A stretch of 64,000 bases of DNA from JBGSQR01 sp964509295 (GTDB lineage: Bacteria > Desulfobacterota > Desulfuromonadia > Geobacterales > Pseudopelobacteraceae). The DNA is taken from NCBI GenBank assembly GCA_964509295.1, contig CAZDWS010000007.1:62001-126000 (forward strand), written 5' to 3'. Below, piece by piece: positions 50,664 to 60,006 of this stretch; within the stretch, counting starts at the first letter, position 1, and each line of letters starts with the position of its first letter. The notes below the pieces were generated by a model. The model was not told the origin of the DNA. It saw nothing but the letters and a program-made list of their open reading frames with translations, and did no database searches. The translations under genes and the position numbers were made by a program.

Positions 50664-52271
50664 ATGAAAACCAAATTTATCTTCATAACCGGTGGAGTTG
50701 TTTCTTCTATTGGTAAAGGTCTTGCCGCAGCTTCTCTAGGTGCTTTGTTAGAGGCACGTGGACTTCGCGTATCTATGCAAAAACTTGATCCATACATTAA
50801 CGTTGACCCTGGAACCATGTCTCCTTTTCAGCATGGGGAGGTCTTTGTTACGGATGATGGTGCGGAGACCGACCTGGATTTGGGGCATTACGAGCGTTAT
50901 ACTAATGCAAAATTATCCAAAAAAAGTAACTTTACGACCGGACAGGTATATTTTTCCGTAATTGAGAAGGAAAGGCGTGGAGATTACCTTGGCGGCACTG
51001 TCCAGGTTATTCCGCATATCACCGATGAAATTAAGCATAACATTGTTGAGAACGCTAAGGGTGCTGATGTCGCCATAGTTGAAGTAGGCGGTACTGTCGG
51101 TGATATTGAGTCATTACCGTTTCTGGAGGCTATACGTCAATTCAGGCATGATCGTGGTCCGGGCAATACGCTGTTTGTGCATGTCACACTTGTTCCTTAC
51201 ATCAGAACAGCCGGAGAACTTAAAACTAAACCTACTCAGCATTCGGTCATGGAACTGCGCAAGATCGGTATTCAGCCTGATATGCTGCTCTGTCGCTGTG
51301 AGCGGGATCTTCCCCAGGATATGAAGAGCAAGATTGCACTGTTCTGTAATGTTGAGGAAAAAGATGTAATTCAGGTTGTAGATTCTGAGCATATTTATTA
51401 CGTACCTTTAGCATTGAACAAGGAACGTCTGGATGAACGTGTCGTTGAAAAGCTGAATATCTGGACCAAGACACCGGTTTTAACTCATTGGCAGGATGTA
51501 GTTGAAACTTTGCGCCATCCGGGTAAAGGAGAAGTACGTATCGCAATGGTTGGAAAATATGTCAACCTGACTGAATCGTACAAATCCCTTGCTGAAGCCC
51601 TTACACATGGCGGTATTGCCAATGACTGTAAGGTAAGCCTTAAATATATCGATTCGGAAAAAATTGAGCAGGCCGGGATTGACGGGCTTCTGGATGAGGT
51701 TGATGGTGTACTTGTTCCCGGAGGTTTCGGTGAGCGTGGTACAGAGGGTAAGATTATGGCAATCGAGTATGCCCGAAAAAACAATATACCTTTTTTCGGT
51801 ATTTGTCTCGGTTTGCAGATGGCTGTTGTCGAATTTGCCCGTAATGTCTGTAACTTGAATGATGTATTTTCAACGGAATTCAAGAAGAACTGCGAGACAC
51901 CTGTTATCCACCTGATGGAGGAACAGAAAACAGTTAGTAAAAAAGGCGGTACAATGCGCCTTGGTGCTTATCCCTGTTCGTTGACCAAAGGTACTATTGC
52001 CCATAATGCCTACAATGAACTGGAAATTTCTGAACGTCACCGTCATCGTTATGAGTTTAATAACGCATTCCGTGAAACCTTGATCCAGAACGGTATGGTA
52101 TTATCCGGCGTCTACAAAGACAAAGATCTGGTTGAAGTAGTTGAGATCCCATCGCACCCCTGGTTCCTGGCTTGTCAGTTCCATCCGGAATTCAAATCCA
52201 AACCTTTGGTCCCGCATCCTCTTTTCCGTGCTTTTGTCGGTGCCGTAATGGCACATCGTGATTCAAGATAG
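50664..52271 (+). CDS. pyrG: CTP synthase
   Basis: 535 residues from the ATG at 50664, behind CAGGAGCAG. Amidoligase domain (FIFITGGVVSSIGKGLAAASLG) and C-terminal glutaminase domain with the nucleophile in FFGICLGLQMAV and the His-Glu pair in QFHPEFKS. It makes CTP from UTP and glutamine. Confidence 0.98.
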   Translation: MKTKFIFITGGVVSSIGKGLAAASLGALLEARGLRVSMQKLDPYINVDPGTMSPFQHGEVFVTDDGAETDLDLGHYERYTNAKLSKKSNFTTGQVYFSVIEKERRGDYLGGTVQVIPHITDEIKHNIVENAKGADVAIVEVGGTVGDIESLPFLEAIRQFRHDRGPGNTLFVHVTLVPYIRTAGELKTKPTQHSVMELRKIGIQPDMLLCRCERDLPQDMKSKIALFCNVEEKDVIQVVDSEHIYYVPLALNKERLDERVVEKLNIWTKTPVLTHWQDVVETLRHPGKGEVRIAMVGKYVNLTESYKSLAEALTHGGIANDCKVSLKYIDSEKIEQAGIDGLLDEVDGVLVPGGFGERGTEGKIMAIEYARKNNIPFFGICLGLQMAVVEFARNVCNLNDVFSTEFKKNCETPVIHLMEEQKTVSKKGGTMRLGAYPCSLTKGTIAHNAYNELEISERHRHRYEFNNAFRETLIQNGMVLSGVYKDKDLVEVVEIPSHPWFLACQFHPEFKSKPLVPHPLFRAFVGAVMAHRDSR

Positions 52272-52297
52272 CATAATATTGGAAACGGGGTGAAAAC

Positions 52298-53116
52298 GTG
52301 ACGCGTGAAATTTCCATAGGCAGGTTGAAAATAGGGGCAAATCGTCCGCTGGTTCTGATTGCAGGGCCTTGCGTAATGGAGTCTGAGGCTGACACTCTTT
52401 ATCATGCCGAGCGCTTGATGACTATCTGTAATGGCCTTTCAATACCATTGATATTCAAGGCTTCTTATGATAAGGCGAATCGTACTTCCATAGGCTCCTT
52501 TCGTGGACCCGGATTAAAGGAAGGTCTAAGGATTCTGGCAAAGGTAAAAAATTCGCTTGGTATTCCTGTTCTTTCAGATATTCATTCTATTGAACAGGTT
52601 ATGCCTGCTGCCGAAGTTCTCGATGTTTTGCAAATTCCGGCATTTCTATGTCGTCAAACTGACCTTCTTGTTGAGGCTGCCAGAACTGGATGTGTAATAA
52701 ATATCAAAAAAGGGCAGTTTTTAGCCCCTTGGGATATGAAAAATGTTGCAGGCAAGGTTGCAGCATCAGGTAATGAAAATATCATTCTTACAGAGCGTGG
52801 AGCATCATTTGGCTATAACAATCTGGTAGTTGATATGAGAAGTTTTCCTGTAATGCGGGATACGGGTTATCCTGTTGTTTTTGATGCTACACACAGTGTT
52901 CAGTTGCCAGGCGGGCAGGGTGATTGCTCTGGAGGACAGCGTGAGTTTGTTGAGTATCTGTCACGGGCAGCTGTTGCAACGGGAATAGATGGTATTTTTA
53001 TGGAGGTTCATGAAGATCCGGACAAGGCCCTTTGTGATGGTCCAAATTCAATTCCTCTCAAGGAGCTTCCGGCACTTTTGAAAACACTCAAGGCTATTGA
53101 TGCAATAGTTAAATAG
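52298..53116 (+). CDS. kdsA: 3-deoxy-8-phosphooctulonate synthase
   Basis: 272 residues from a GTG at 52298, 26 bases after pyrG. IAGPCVMESE, FKASYDKANRTS and FDATHSVQLPGG are KDO-8-phosphate synthase motifs. The Cys in GPCVMESE hints at the metal-dependent class. It makes the KDO precursor for lipopolysaccharide. Confidence 0.97.
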   Translation: MTREISIGRLKIGANRPLVLIAGPCVMESEADTLYHAERLMTICNGLSIPLIFKASYDKANRTSIGSFRGPGLKEGLRILAKVKNSLGIPVLSDIHSIEQVMPAAEVLDVLQIPAFLCRQTDLLVEAARTGCVINIKKGQFLAPWDMKNVAGKVAASGNENIILTERGASFGYNNLVVDMRSFPVMRDTGYPVVFDATHSVQLPGGQGDCSGGQREFVEYLSRAAVATGIDGIFMEVHEDPDKALCDGPNSIPLKELPALLKTLKAIDAIVK

Positions 53117-53140
53117 TCCGTCAGTGCGATATTTTTTATA

Positions 53141-53166
53141 GGGATTCTGCCATCAGGCAGAATCCC
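53141..53166 (+). terminator. Terminator after kdsA
   Basis: GGGATTCTGCC and GGCAGAATCCC form a perfect 11-base stem around ATCA, followed by ATTTTAGTTTTT. Confidence 0.9.
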
Positions 53167-53304
53167 ATTTTAGTTTTTATGATGTTGAATAATCTGCTGC
53201 AGAGTTGGATGGTAAGAATTTCAATCAATATTATTTGAAATTATTGCAGTTTTTGTATCAGATGAAGATATGGGTATTCGATATTTAAAAAATAAAATTG
53301 AGTA

Positions 53305-53601
53305 TCAAGCTTTAATGTTGAGAAGTTCTTTAGTCATTTCATCCTGAGCTTTAAGTGTTTTTATATTTGCTTTAAAGCCATTGCTGTTAGAAATCATATT
53401 TGTTGCTTCCCGGGAAATATCAACGCTATCGTTTGTTTTAACTACAATGGCATTAACCCCACCATTTGCTTTGTCTTGAGCTAATACAGATGATGTCTTA
53501 AAGTCTGTGGTTTCAAGGTTGGCTATATTGTTAGCTGTTACGGCTTGTTTTATTCCGTAAAAATTTAGTGCACTGCTTGCAATTGAGGATACATTATTCA
53601 T
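53305..53601 (-). CDS. Mini flagellar rod-like protein (FlgB/FlgC-type termini)
   Basis: 98 residues. The N-terminus (SALNFYGIKQAVTANNIAN) matches the flagellar rod N-terminal helix, and the C-terminus (REATNMISNSNGFKANIKTL followed by LLNIKA) matches the rod C-terminal helix. The central domain is only about 30 residues. No other flagellar gene is near. It may be a true small family or a degenerate rod gene; the preserved termini argue for function. Confidence 0.7.
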   Translation of the reverse strand: MNNVSSIASSALNFYGIKQAVTANNIANLETTDFKTSSVLAQDKANGGVNAIVVKTNDSVDISREATNMISNSNGFKANIKTLKAQDEMTKELLNIKA

Positions 53602-53667
53602 TTAGGTCCCCCCTTCTTCCCAATGTTTTAATCTTACTCTTCCGGAAAAAATCATGCAATAAAGAAT

Positions 53668-53967
53668 TCACTGTACGTAGGGAAGTGTCTCAATCTCAAG
53701 TTTCTCAAGGAATTCAAAAGCCTCTGAATTGCTTTTTCCGCACATCTCATTGGTTGGTTTAATACTTGTACAGACTGCTGGGCGCGTGTCCAGGCCAAAT
53801 ATGCTGCAACGATTATCATCAGTCAGCTGAATACAGCGTAAGCCAGCAGGCTTGCCGTTAGCCATGCCAGGTATTGGTGATGATATGGATGGAGCAATAC
53901 AACATGCTGCACATCCTATGCGACAATCAATTGTCTCATTTGATTGTAATATGTTGTTGTTAATCAT
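53668..53967 (-). CDS. YkgJ-family cysteine cluster protein
   Basis: 99 residues. The pattern DCRIGCAACCIAPSIS, a later RCSIF and the ending TRPAVCTSIKP are those of the YkgJ/UPF0153 family, which may bind an Fe-S cluster or zinc. It overlaps the preceding gene by eight bases. Function unknown. Confidence 0.83.
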   Translation of the reverse strand: MINNNILQSNETIDCRIGCAACCIAPSISSPIPGMANGKPAGLRCIQLTDDNRCSIFGLDTRPAVCTSIKPTNEMCGKSNSEAFEFLEKLEIETLPYVQ

Positions 53968-54169
53968 CTTTCCTGATTCTTACAACCTGACTTACGCCCG
54001 GCATTCCTTCAATATCCTGATCATTAAGGCTGTCAGTGTTGCCTATAACCCCGATGATTGTTCGGTTGGCACCAGTTGATTGATGAATGTCAAAGTCTCT
54101 TGAAATTAGGTATTCTTTTATCTGATCCAGAGACTCTTCAGGTGCATTTTTTTTCATAATAACAAGCAT
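53960..54169 (-). CDS. Stand-alone DAHP-synthase N-terminal ferredoxin-like domain
   Basis: 69 residues. MLVIMKKNAPEESLDQIKEY, TIIGVIGNTDSL and GMPGVSQVVRI match the N-terminal regulatory domain of Thermotoga-type DAHP synthases. The catalytic barrel is missing: the frame stops at KDD and another gene begins. AAGGGGAT lies upstream of the ATG, so it is probably translated. It is just downstream of a chorismate mutase gene, so it may regulate that enzyme or an aroF product elsewhere (inference). Confidence 0.7.
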   Translation of the reverse strand: MLVIMKKNAPEESLDQIKEYLISRDFDIHQSTGANRTIIGVIGNTDSLNDQDIEGMPGVSQVVRIRKDD

Positions 54170-54233
54170 ATATGTTTATCCCCTTGATGTGACAGATTAA
54201 TATTATTGATGAGATTGATGTGCGAATATAACT

Positions 54234-54506
54234 CTATTCCGCATGTGACATGATACGTTCCAGTCGGCGCGACTCATCAACAACCCTCTCAAATAACCTA
54301 ACAATTGCATCGTCGTCTAGTGGACCTGGATTGTCTGTTTTCATTCTAGCAAAGATTCTCTTCTCTCTGGATGGATCAAATATGGGTAAATCAAGCTCTT
54401 TTTTAAGATGTCCTATTTCAAGGGCCAATCGTGCCCGTTCATTGAAAATGCGTAGTAAAACATCATCCAGAAGGTCAATCCGTTTTCTTATTTCATTAAT
54501 ATCCAA
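54234..54506 (-). CDS. Chorismate mutase, AroQ class
   Basis: 90 residues from a TTG at 54506 that has GGAG six bases upstream; TTG at 54518 is inside that site. The all-helical AroQ pattern is clear: INEIRKRIDLLDDVLLRIF, RARLALEIGHLKKE, FDPSREKRI and ESRRLE. It converts chorismate to prephenate for Phe and Tyr. It follows nadB by 18 bases. Confidence 0.9.
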   Translation of the reverse strand: MDINEIRKRIDLLDDVLLRIFNERARLALEIGHLKKELDLPIFDPSREKRIFARMKTDNPGPLDDDAIVRLFERVVDESRRLERIMSHAE

Positions 54507-54524
54507 TGTGATCTCCAAATACAG

Positions 54525-56117
54525 CTATTGTTTTTTTATGAAAGTGTCTTTGCTCCAGTTTTCATTGTCCAACTCAGGATGGTCGATATTATAATGCAGA
54601 CCACGTGACTCTTTACGCATTTGGGCACAAGTAACGATTAGTTCTGCTACTGTAGCAATATTACGAAGTTCTATTAAATCTGAGTTGATAGTGACATTCC
54701 AATAGTATTCCCTTATTTCGTCCTGTATTAACTGGATTCTGCGCATGGCACGCGAAAGGCGTTTATCTGAACGTACTATTCCGACGTAATTCCACATAAA
54801 ACGCCTGATTTCATCCCAGTTTTGCGAAACAACGACCATTTCATCGCTATTGGTAGCAGTGCCCGGGTCCCAGTCTGAAATCCTTTGCAGGATCTCATGG
54901 TGGACATCAAGGTTCTTGACAGCATGCCTATATGCCCGGCTTGCAAAAACGGCAGCTTCCAGAAGTGAATTGCTGGCTAGTCGGTTTGCACCATGCAATC
55001 CGGTAAAAGCCACTTCTCCAATAGCATACAATGACCTGATGTCAGTTTCGGCGTTTTCATTTACAGCAACACCTCCGCACAGGTAATGTGCAGCAGGTAC
55101 CACAGGAAGCCACTCCCTGGTCATGTCCAGTCCAAATTCCATACAGGTCTGGTAAATGTTGGGAAAACGTTGTTTGACCTTATCTGCAGGCTCGTGAGTA
55201 ATATCCAGGAAGACACAGTCATCACCACGCTTCTTCATCTCTTTGTCAATGGCACGGGCTACAATATCTCTGGGTGCAAGGTCTTTCAGGTGATGATACT
55301 TTTCCATAAAAGCGGTGCCGTCACTTAGCCTCAAAATCGCACCTTCACCACGAACAGCTTCAGAAATAAGAAAGGATTTTGCTTTTGGGTGGAAGAGGGT
55401 GGTCGGGTGAAATTGCATGAATTCCATATTCGCAATAGTTGCCCCGGCACGGTATGCCATTGCGACTCCATCTCCGGAGGCTACATCCGGGTTACAGGTA
55501 TACAGGTATACTTTACCTGCACCGCCACTGGCTAACAATGTTGTTTTGGCTGAAAAAGTAACAACCTTATTCTGCTTGATATCAAGTACATAGGCACCAA
55601 GACAGCGGTTGTTTTCTTTATTCTGTTTATCTAGCTTTGCCGAGGTAATCAGATCAATAGCGATATGATAGTCGTATATTGCTATGTTGCTGTGGTTTGT
55701 TACTGCTTCAACAAGGGCACGCTGAATTTCACGGCCTGTAATGTCTTCAGCATGGAGTATTCGTCGTGCGCCATGTCCTCCCTCGCGAGTCAAGTCATAA
55801 CTTGTTCCACTGGTGGTAAATTTAACTCCCCAGTCGATCAGGTTGCGAATAGTTTGCGGACCTTCTTCCACAACCATTCTGACCACGTCTTCATGGCAGA
55901 TACCAACGCCGGCAACCATTGTATCTTCTAAGTGCGCCTCGAAAGTATCGTCTTCTGAATAGACCGAGGCAATACCTCCTTGAGCATAATTGGTAGCTGA
56001 TTCAGAAATTTCTCTTTTGGTTACTATGGCGACAGTGCCATGGTTGGCTGCCTGGAGAGCAAAGGAAAGTCCGGCGATACCGCTGCCGATGACCAGAAAA
56101 TCACTTTGAATACGCAT
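54525..56117 (-). CDS. nadB: L-aspartate oxidase
   Basis: 530 residues. FAD-binding VIGSGIAGLSFALQ at the N-terminus, and NYAQGGIASV, HPTTLF and GEVAFTGLHGANRLASNSLLE typical of NadB and fumarate reductase relatives. It makes iminoaspartate for NAD synthesis; in anaerobes fumarate is the likely electron acceptor. Confidence 0.96.
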   Translation of the reverse strand: MRIQSDFLVIGSGIAGLSFALQAANHGTVAIVTKREISESATNYAQGGIASVYSEDDTFEAHLEDTMVAGVGICHEDVVRMVVEEGPQTIRNLIDWGVKFTTSGTSYDLTREGGHGARRILHAEDITGREIQRALVEAVTNHSNIAIYDYHIAIDLITSAKLDKQNKENNRCLGAYVLDIKQNKVVTFSAKTTLLASGGAGKVYLYTCNPDVASGDGVAMAYRAGATIANMEFMQFHPTTLFHPKAKSFLISEAVRGEGAILRLSDGTAFMEKYHHLKDLAPRDIVARAIDKEMKKRGDDCVFLDITHEPADKVKQRFPNIYQTCMEFGLDMTREWLPVVPAAHYLCGGVAVNENAETDIRSLYAIGEVAFTGLHGANRLASNSLLEAAVFASRAYRHAVKNLDVHHEILQRISDWDPGTATNSDEMVVVSQNWDEIRRFMWNYVGIVRSDKRLSRAMRRIQLIQDEIREYYWNVTINSDLIELRNIATVAELIVTCAQMRKESRGLHYNIDHPELDNENWSKDTFIKKQ

Positions 56118-56219
56118 TTGTAGAAATCCATTTTAGGGTAGGGTGAGCTGAATGCTTTGAATTATTGACTTCCAGAGCTTTTTTGTCAAGTCTTGAGGGG
56201 ATATTAACTTGGTTTGATA

Positions 56220-57881
56220 TCAGTAAAGGTATTTAATTTCGAAAGTAGTGAGCTGGTTTGTCTGGTTGACACCACTGACTAGATTTAGGTTGGATATGGT
56301 TTCAATACCATACCCGATTTTAGCATCAATGTTTCCATAGAATGGAACGGTCCAAAAAATACGACCTGCATGTTTTCTTTCTATGGATTGTGCGGGTACA
56401 GGAACACGGCTTACCATGCCACGGTTTGTATAAAAGTACTCCAGGGCCAGATTGTTGCGAACACTAAACCAGTGACTGTAACGCAGGAAGAAATCCTGTG
56501 TTGCTCCACCCTGAGAGTGACCTATTGGCATGTTTTTGTAAATATAGCCTTCAGGGAAGGTTCCATTGGTGTACAAGATTTGATTTCCCTGAAAAAACTC
56601 AAAACGTATATCATCACGGCCACTGTCCGAAAGTCTCGGAATGTAAAAACCGGCGACATAGCTTTCAACTATTGGCCAGAATCCAGCTGTGTCCTCACCT
56701 GAAAACTCTCCATATAGCTCTGTATTACGTAGCCATGGAATGCGGTAACGAACTTCAAAGCCTGCCAGTCCATTGGAGTTGTCAGCACTTGTGCCGCCTA
56801 TGACACCACGTAGTGTGTCACCAATACTGTTGTTAACACCTGGACCTCCCACCTGTCTGCCAAGATTGAAACCTATTTCAAGGTTATCGGTTGGTTTAAC
56901 CGATAATTTGAATGCATAGAACCAGGGCTGGCGTTCTATACCGTTTGTAACTGTTTTTTCAAATCGTGAGCCTAACAGGGCATATTTGATCGCTCCGATA
57001 TATTTTACATTGAATGGTTCTGGGCTTGAAAGTTTAACTTGTGTAAAATTTTCTGCATTATTTGTAAGTGTGATATTGCCTCGATAGCCAAGGCCGAGCC
57101 AGTTTTCATCTTTGCCTATTTCCAGTTCCAGCCAGTCGCCACCTATTTTAGCGTAACTTCGATTAAGCTTGATTGTAGTATCAGAATTGATCTGAGAATA
57201 TTGAAGGGTTGGTTCGATGAGACCTGTAAATTTATCTGAAATGTAAGCTTCTGCTGCCCAGCGTACTTCTCCATTATGGCGATTTTGATAGATAGTGCCA
57301 TTATTGTTTTCTGATAATGGAGTGCCTTCGCTACCACGTTGCATGATTGGTGATGGGTAGGGATTGGCCGGGCGTAGACCTGAGCCAATTCCGAATACTC
57401 CATCGTTTCCCGGGTCGTGAACCGGCCTTTCATAATTTCGTGGTACTCCATCCAGATATGCATAGCGGATGCGCATTGAAGTTAAAGGGTTAAAGTCAAC
57501 TAAATTGGGTTTATGTTCTGTGTTTACTTTTAATAGAACTTCACGTGGAAGAAGATCTCGCAGGTGGTTGATAAGCTGATAAGCAAACAGGCTTGTTTCA
57601 GCATTTTCAAGCTTTAGTTTGTCTTCAGCTTCCAGTACCAGTCTGGCAGCCTCTGCCTTACTGAATGGTTTTATGCCTTTTACATCAGTTTTTATATAAC
57701 CAAGGCCGGACAGCTTATCCAGGTAATGATATATTTGGCTATCAAGTGGTATATTTGCAGATGAAAGCATTGCAGCTTCTACTTTAACTGAACTGAAGAT
57801 AAAAACCATTAGTGCAATATGTGCCATAATAGTTAAATTAAAAAATTTTATAATTTTGCGGGTGATTTGCATTGTTTGCAT
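56220..57881 (-). CDS. Wzi-family capsule assembly outer-membrane protein
   Basis: 553 residues with an N-terminal signal segment (near VKVEA-AMLSS). A helical N-terminal part (SQIYHYLDKLSGLGYI) is followed by a long beta-rich region ending TFEIKYLY. GKDENWLGLGYRGNITLTNNA resembles Wzi. It should anchor or assemble surface polysaccharide. The gene is 19 bases downstream of the CapD/PglF-type dehydratase gene. Confidence 0.82.
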   Translation of the reverse strand: MQTMQITRKIIKFFNLTIMAHIALMVFIFSSVKVEAAMLSSANIPLDSQIYHYLDKLSGLGYIKTDVKGIKPFSKAEAARLVLEAEDKLKLENAETSLFAYQLINHLRDLLPREVLLKVNTEHKPNLVDFNPLTSMRIRYAYLDGVPRNYERPVHDPGNDGVFGIGSGLRPANPYPSPIMQRGSEGTPLSENNNGTIYQNRHNGEVRWAAEAYISDKFTGLIEPTLQYSQINSDTTIKLNRSYAKIGGDWLELEIGKDENWLGLGYRGNITLTNNAENFTQVKLSSPEPFNVKYIGAIKYALLGSRFEKTVTNGIERQPWFYAFKLSVKPTDNLEIGFNLGRQVGGPGVNNSIGDTLRGVIGGTSADNSNGLAGFEVRYRIPWLRNTELYGEFSGEDTAGFWPIVESYVAGFYIPRLSDSGRDDIRFEFFQGNQILYTNGTFPEGYIYKNMPIGHSQGGATQDFFLRYSHWFSVRNNLALEYFYTNRGMVSRVPVPAQSIERKHAGRIFWTVPFYGNIDAKIGYGIETISNLNLVSGVNQTNQLTTFEIKYLY

Positions 57882-57900
57882 ATTGCCTTAAGAGTTTATA

Positions 57901-59826
57901 TTATTTTCTGATTGGAAGAATCTTGGCTTTTGCTGAAAAATCCAGTGGAAACAGGTCCGGACGTACACGTTGAAAGGTTTTTGGGGCTTCACCTGAAAAG
58001 CTATAAGTTGGTTTGAACTCGGGAACCAAACGCTTAAGCGATTTTATAAGTTCGCTAATATTATTTGTGCGTGCAGCTGTGGCCATAAATTCAAGTTCTG
58101 TTTTTACTGGCATCATATCAATCGAAACCGGTGCCAGCAGTCTTATTTTCTGGTGTTCAGTCGGCAGTATATTTTCTCCGTCAATCAGTAGTTCTTCAAA
58201 GAGCTTTTCGCCTGGACGTAATCCTGTAAAAGTGATGTCAATATCCACATAAGGGGTTAGTCCGGATAATCTGATTAGTTCCTCAGCCAGATCCACAATC
58301 CTGACCGGTTCTCCCATGTCCAGAACAAGAATTTCACTGCCGTTTCCCATACTGCCGGCCTGTAATACCAGTTGGGTTGCTTCAGGAATAGTCATAAAAT
58401 ATCGGATGACACGTTTATCAGTTACAGTTACCGGGCCACCTTTTGCTATCTGGTCTTTAAAGAGCGGGATTACGCTACCATTACTTCCCAGCACATTTCC
58501 AAAGCGGACCGTTGTGAATTTTGTTGGACTTGTACGTGACAACGCTTGGATGTATGTCTCGGCTGCGCGTTTTGTAGCGCCCATGACATTTGTCGGATTG
58601 ACCGCTTTATCGGTAGAAATCATGACGAAATTTTGTACTTTAAAATAGTGAGCGGCATCTGCAATGTTTTTGGAACCTAAAACATTGTTTAAAACGGCCT
58701 GGGCCGGGTTGTATTCCATCATAGGTACATGTTTGTAAGCTGCAGCATGAAAAACAACCTGCGGCATGAACTCCTCAAAAGCTTGTTCCACAAGGTTGTT
58801 GTCTCTGATGTCTGCTATCAGCGGAAGAATTCGCAGATTTGGAAAATTAGTAATTAACTCTTTTTCAATTTCATAGAGAGGTGTCTCTGCCTGGTCCAGA
58901 AGTATCAGTTTTGCAGGTTTAAATAAAGAAACCTGACGGCAGATTTCACTTCCGATACTACCTGCCGCACCGGTTACTAAAATTCGTTTACCGGTAAGAT
59001 AGTTACCTATTTGCTCTTTATCTAAAATGACAGCTTCTCTTCCTAACAGATCTTCAATTTCAACATTTTTTATCTGTGATATTGAAAGAGTACCATCAAT
59101 CAATTCACCGATACTTGGCAGCGTTTTAAAGGTCACATTGGCATTTTTACAGGAGTCAACAATATTACGAATTGTTTTTCCGTCTGCAGAAGGCATGGCT
59201 ATAATTACGTCCTGAATTTCATATAGACGTATGTATTCCTTCAGCTTTCTAGAGGGGCCAAGGACACTTATACCATGCAGTTTCATGCCTTTTTTGTCTG
59301 GGTCGTCATCAACAAAACCAAGGATGTTATATGCGGTGTTAGGGTGACGTCTAATCTCTTTTAGGAGTAGACTACCCGCTTCTCCAGCACCAACAATCAA
59401 AGTGCGTGGCCCGGTACAGCTCTTATCTATTACATAAGTTTCTCGATAGATACGCCAGATCAAACGACTGGATGCAATCAGTGCAAATAATAAAATCCAG
59501 TCCAGTAAAAATATTGAGCGGGGAATAGGAGCGAATTGGCGAAGAAAAAAAACTGATGCAACTGCCAGAATTGACGCTAATGTTACACCTTTGAATATTT
59601 CAACCCCATCCTGAAGCGACGCATAGCGCCACATGCTTTGATAAAAACCGATTGAAAAGAAAACCAGCGGTTTGACAATCATAACAACTAACAGGCATTC
59701 CCAGAACAAAGTTAACGTATCAGCAGGAATAGTAAAATCAAAGCGCAGAAGGAAAGCTGCGCAAAGTGAAATTCCGATAAGAATCAAGTCGCATGCAAAT
59801 ACTATTATTCTACGTTTTTTGATCAT
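57901..59826 (-). CDS. CapD/WbpM/PglF-type nucleotide-sugar 4,6-dehydratase
   Basis: 641 residues. Four N-terminal membrane segments, a first Rossmann domain (LIVGAGEAGSLLLKEI), and a second catalytic Rossmann domain (ILVTGAAGSIGSEICRQV) with ISTDKAVNPTNVMGATKRAAE, which carries the catalytic Met and Lys of this family. It probably dehydrates UDP-GlcNAc for surface polysaccharide synthesis. Wzi downstream supports this. Confidence 0.93.
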   Translation of the reverse strand: MIKKRRIIVFACDLILIGISLCAAFLLRFDFTIPADTLTLFWECLLVVMIVKPLVFFSIGFYQSMWRYASLQDGVEIFKGVTLASILAVASVFFLRQFAPIPRSIFLLDWILLFALIASSRLIWRIYRETYVIDKSCTGPRTLIVGAGEAGSLLLKEIRRHPNTAYNILGFVDDDPDKKGMKLHGISVLGPSRKLKEYIRLYEIQDVIIAMPSADGKTIRNIVDSCKNANVTFKTLPSIGELIDGTLSISQIKNVEIEDLLGREAVILDKEQIGNYLTGKRILVTGAAGSIGSEICRQVSLFKPAKLILLDQAETPLYEIEKELITNFPNLRILPLIADIRDNNLVEQAFEEFMPQVVFHAAAYKHVPMMEYNPAQAVLNNVLGSKNIADAAHYFKVQNFVMISTDKAVNPTNVMGATKRAAETYIQALSRTSPTKFTTVRFGNVLGSNGSVIPLFKDQIAKGGPVTVTDKRVIRYFMTIPEATQLVLQAGSMGNGSEILVLDMGEPVRIVDLAEELIRLSGLTPYVDIDITFTGLRPGEKLFEELLIDGENILPTEHQKIRLLAPVSIDMMPVKTELEFMATAARTNNISELIKSLKRLVPEFKPTYSFSGEAPKTFQRVRPDLFPLDFSAKAKILPIRK

Positions 59827-60006
59827 GATTGTTATCTCATTATATTAATAAAGCGAGAGTAATTAAAGCCTCATTGAAGTTGCATTAAGTGATATTTATA
59901 ACAGACCTGGTTTAGCATGGTCAAGATATAAGCAAGTTGGTATTTGAGTTGAATTTTTATTTGATTGCAGTAATAATCTTAAAATTAAGTGACAGGAGGT
60001 AGAATT

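Noticed and set aside
53305..54169. Possible pseudogene cluster (mini rod protein, YkgJ protein, orphan domain)
   Set aside because: Each frame is open, and ribosome sites or overlaps and conserved motifs are preserved, so coding is more likely than decay.
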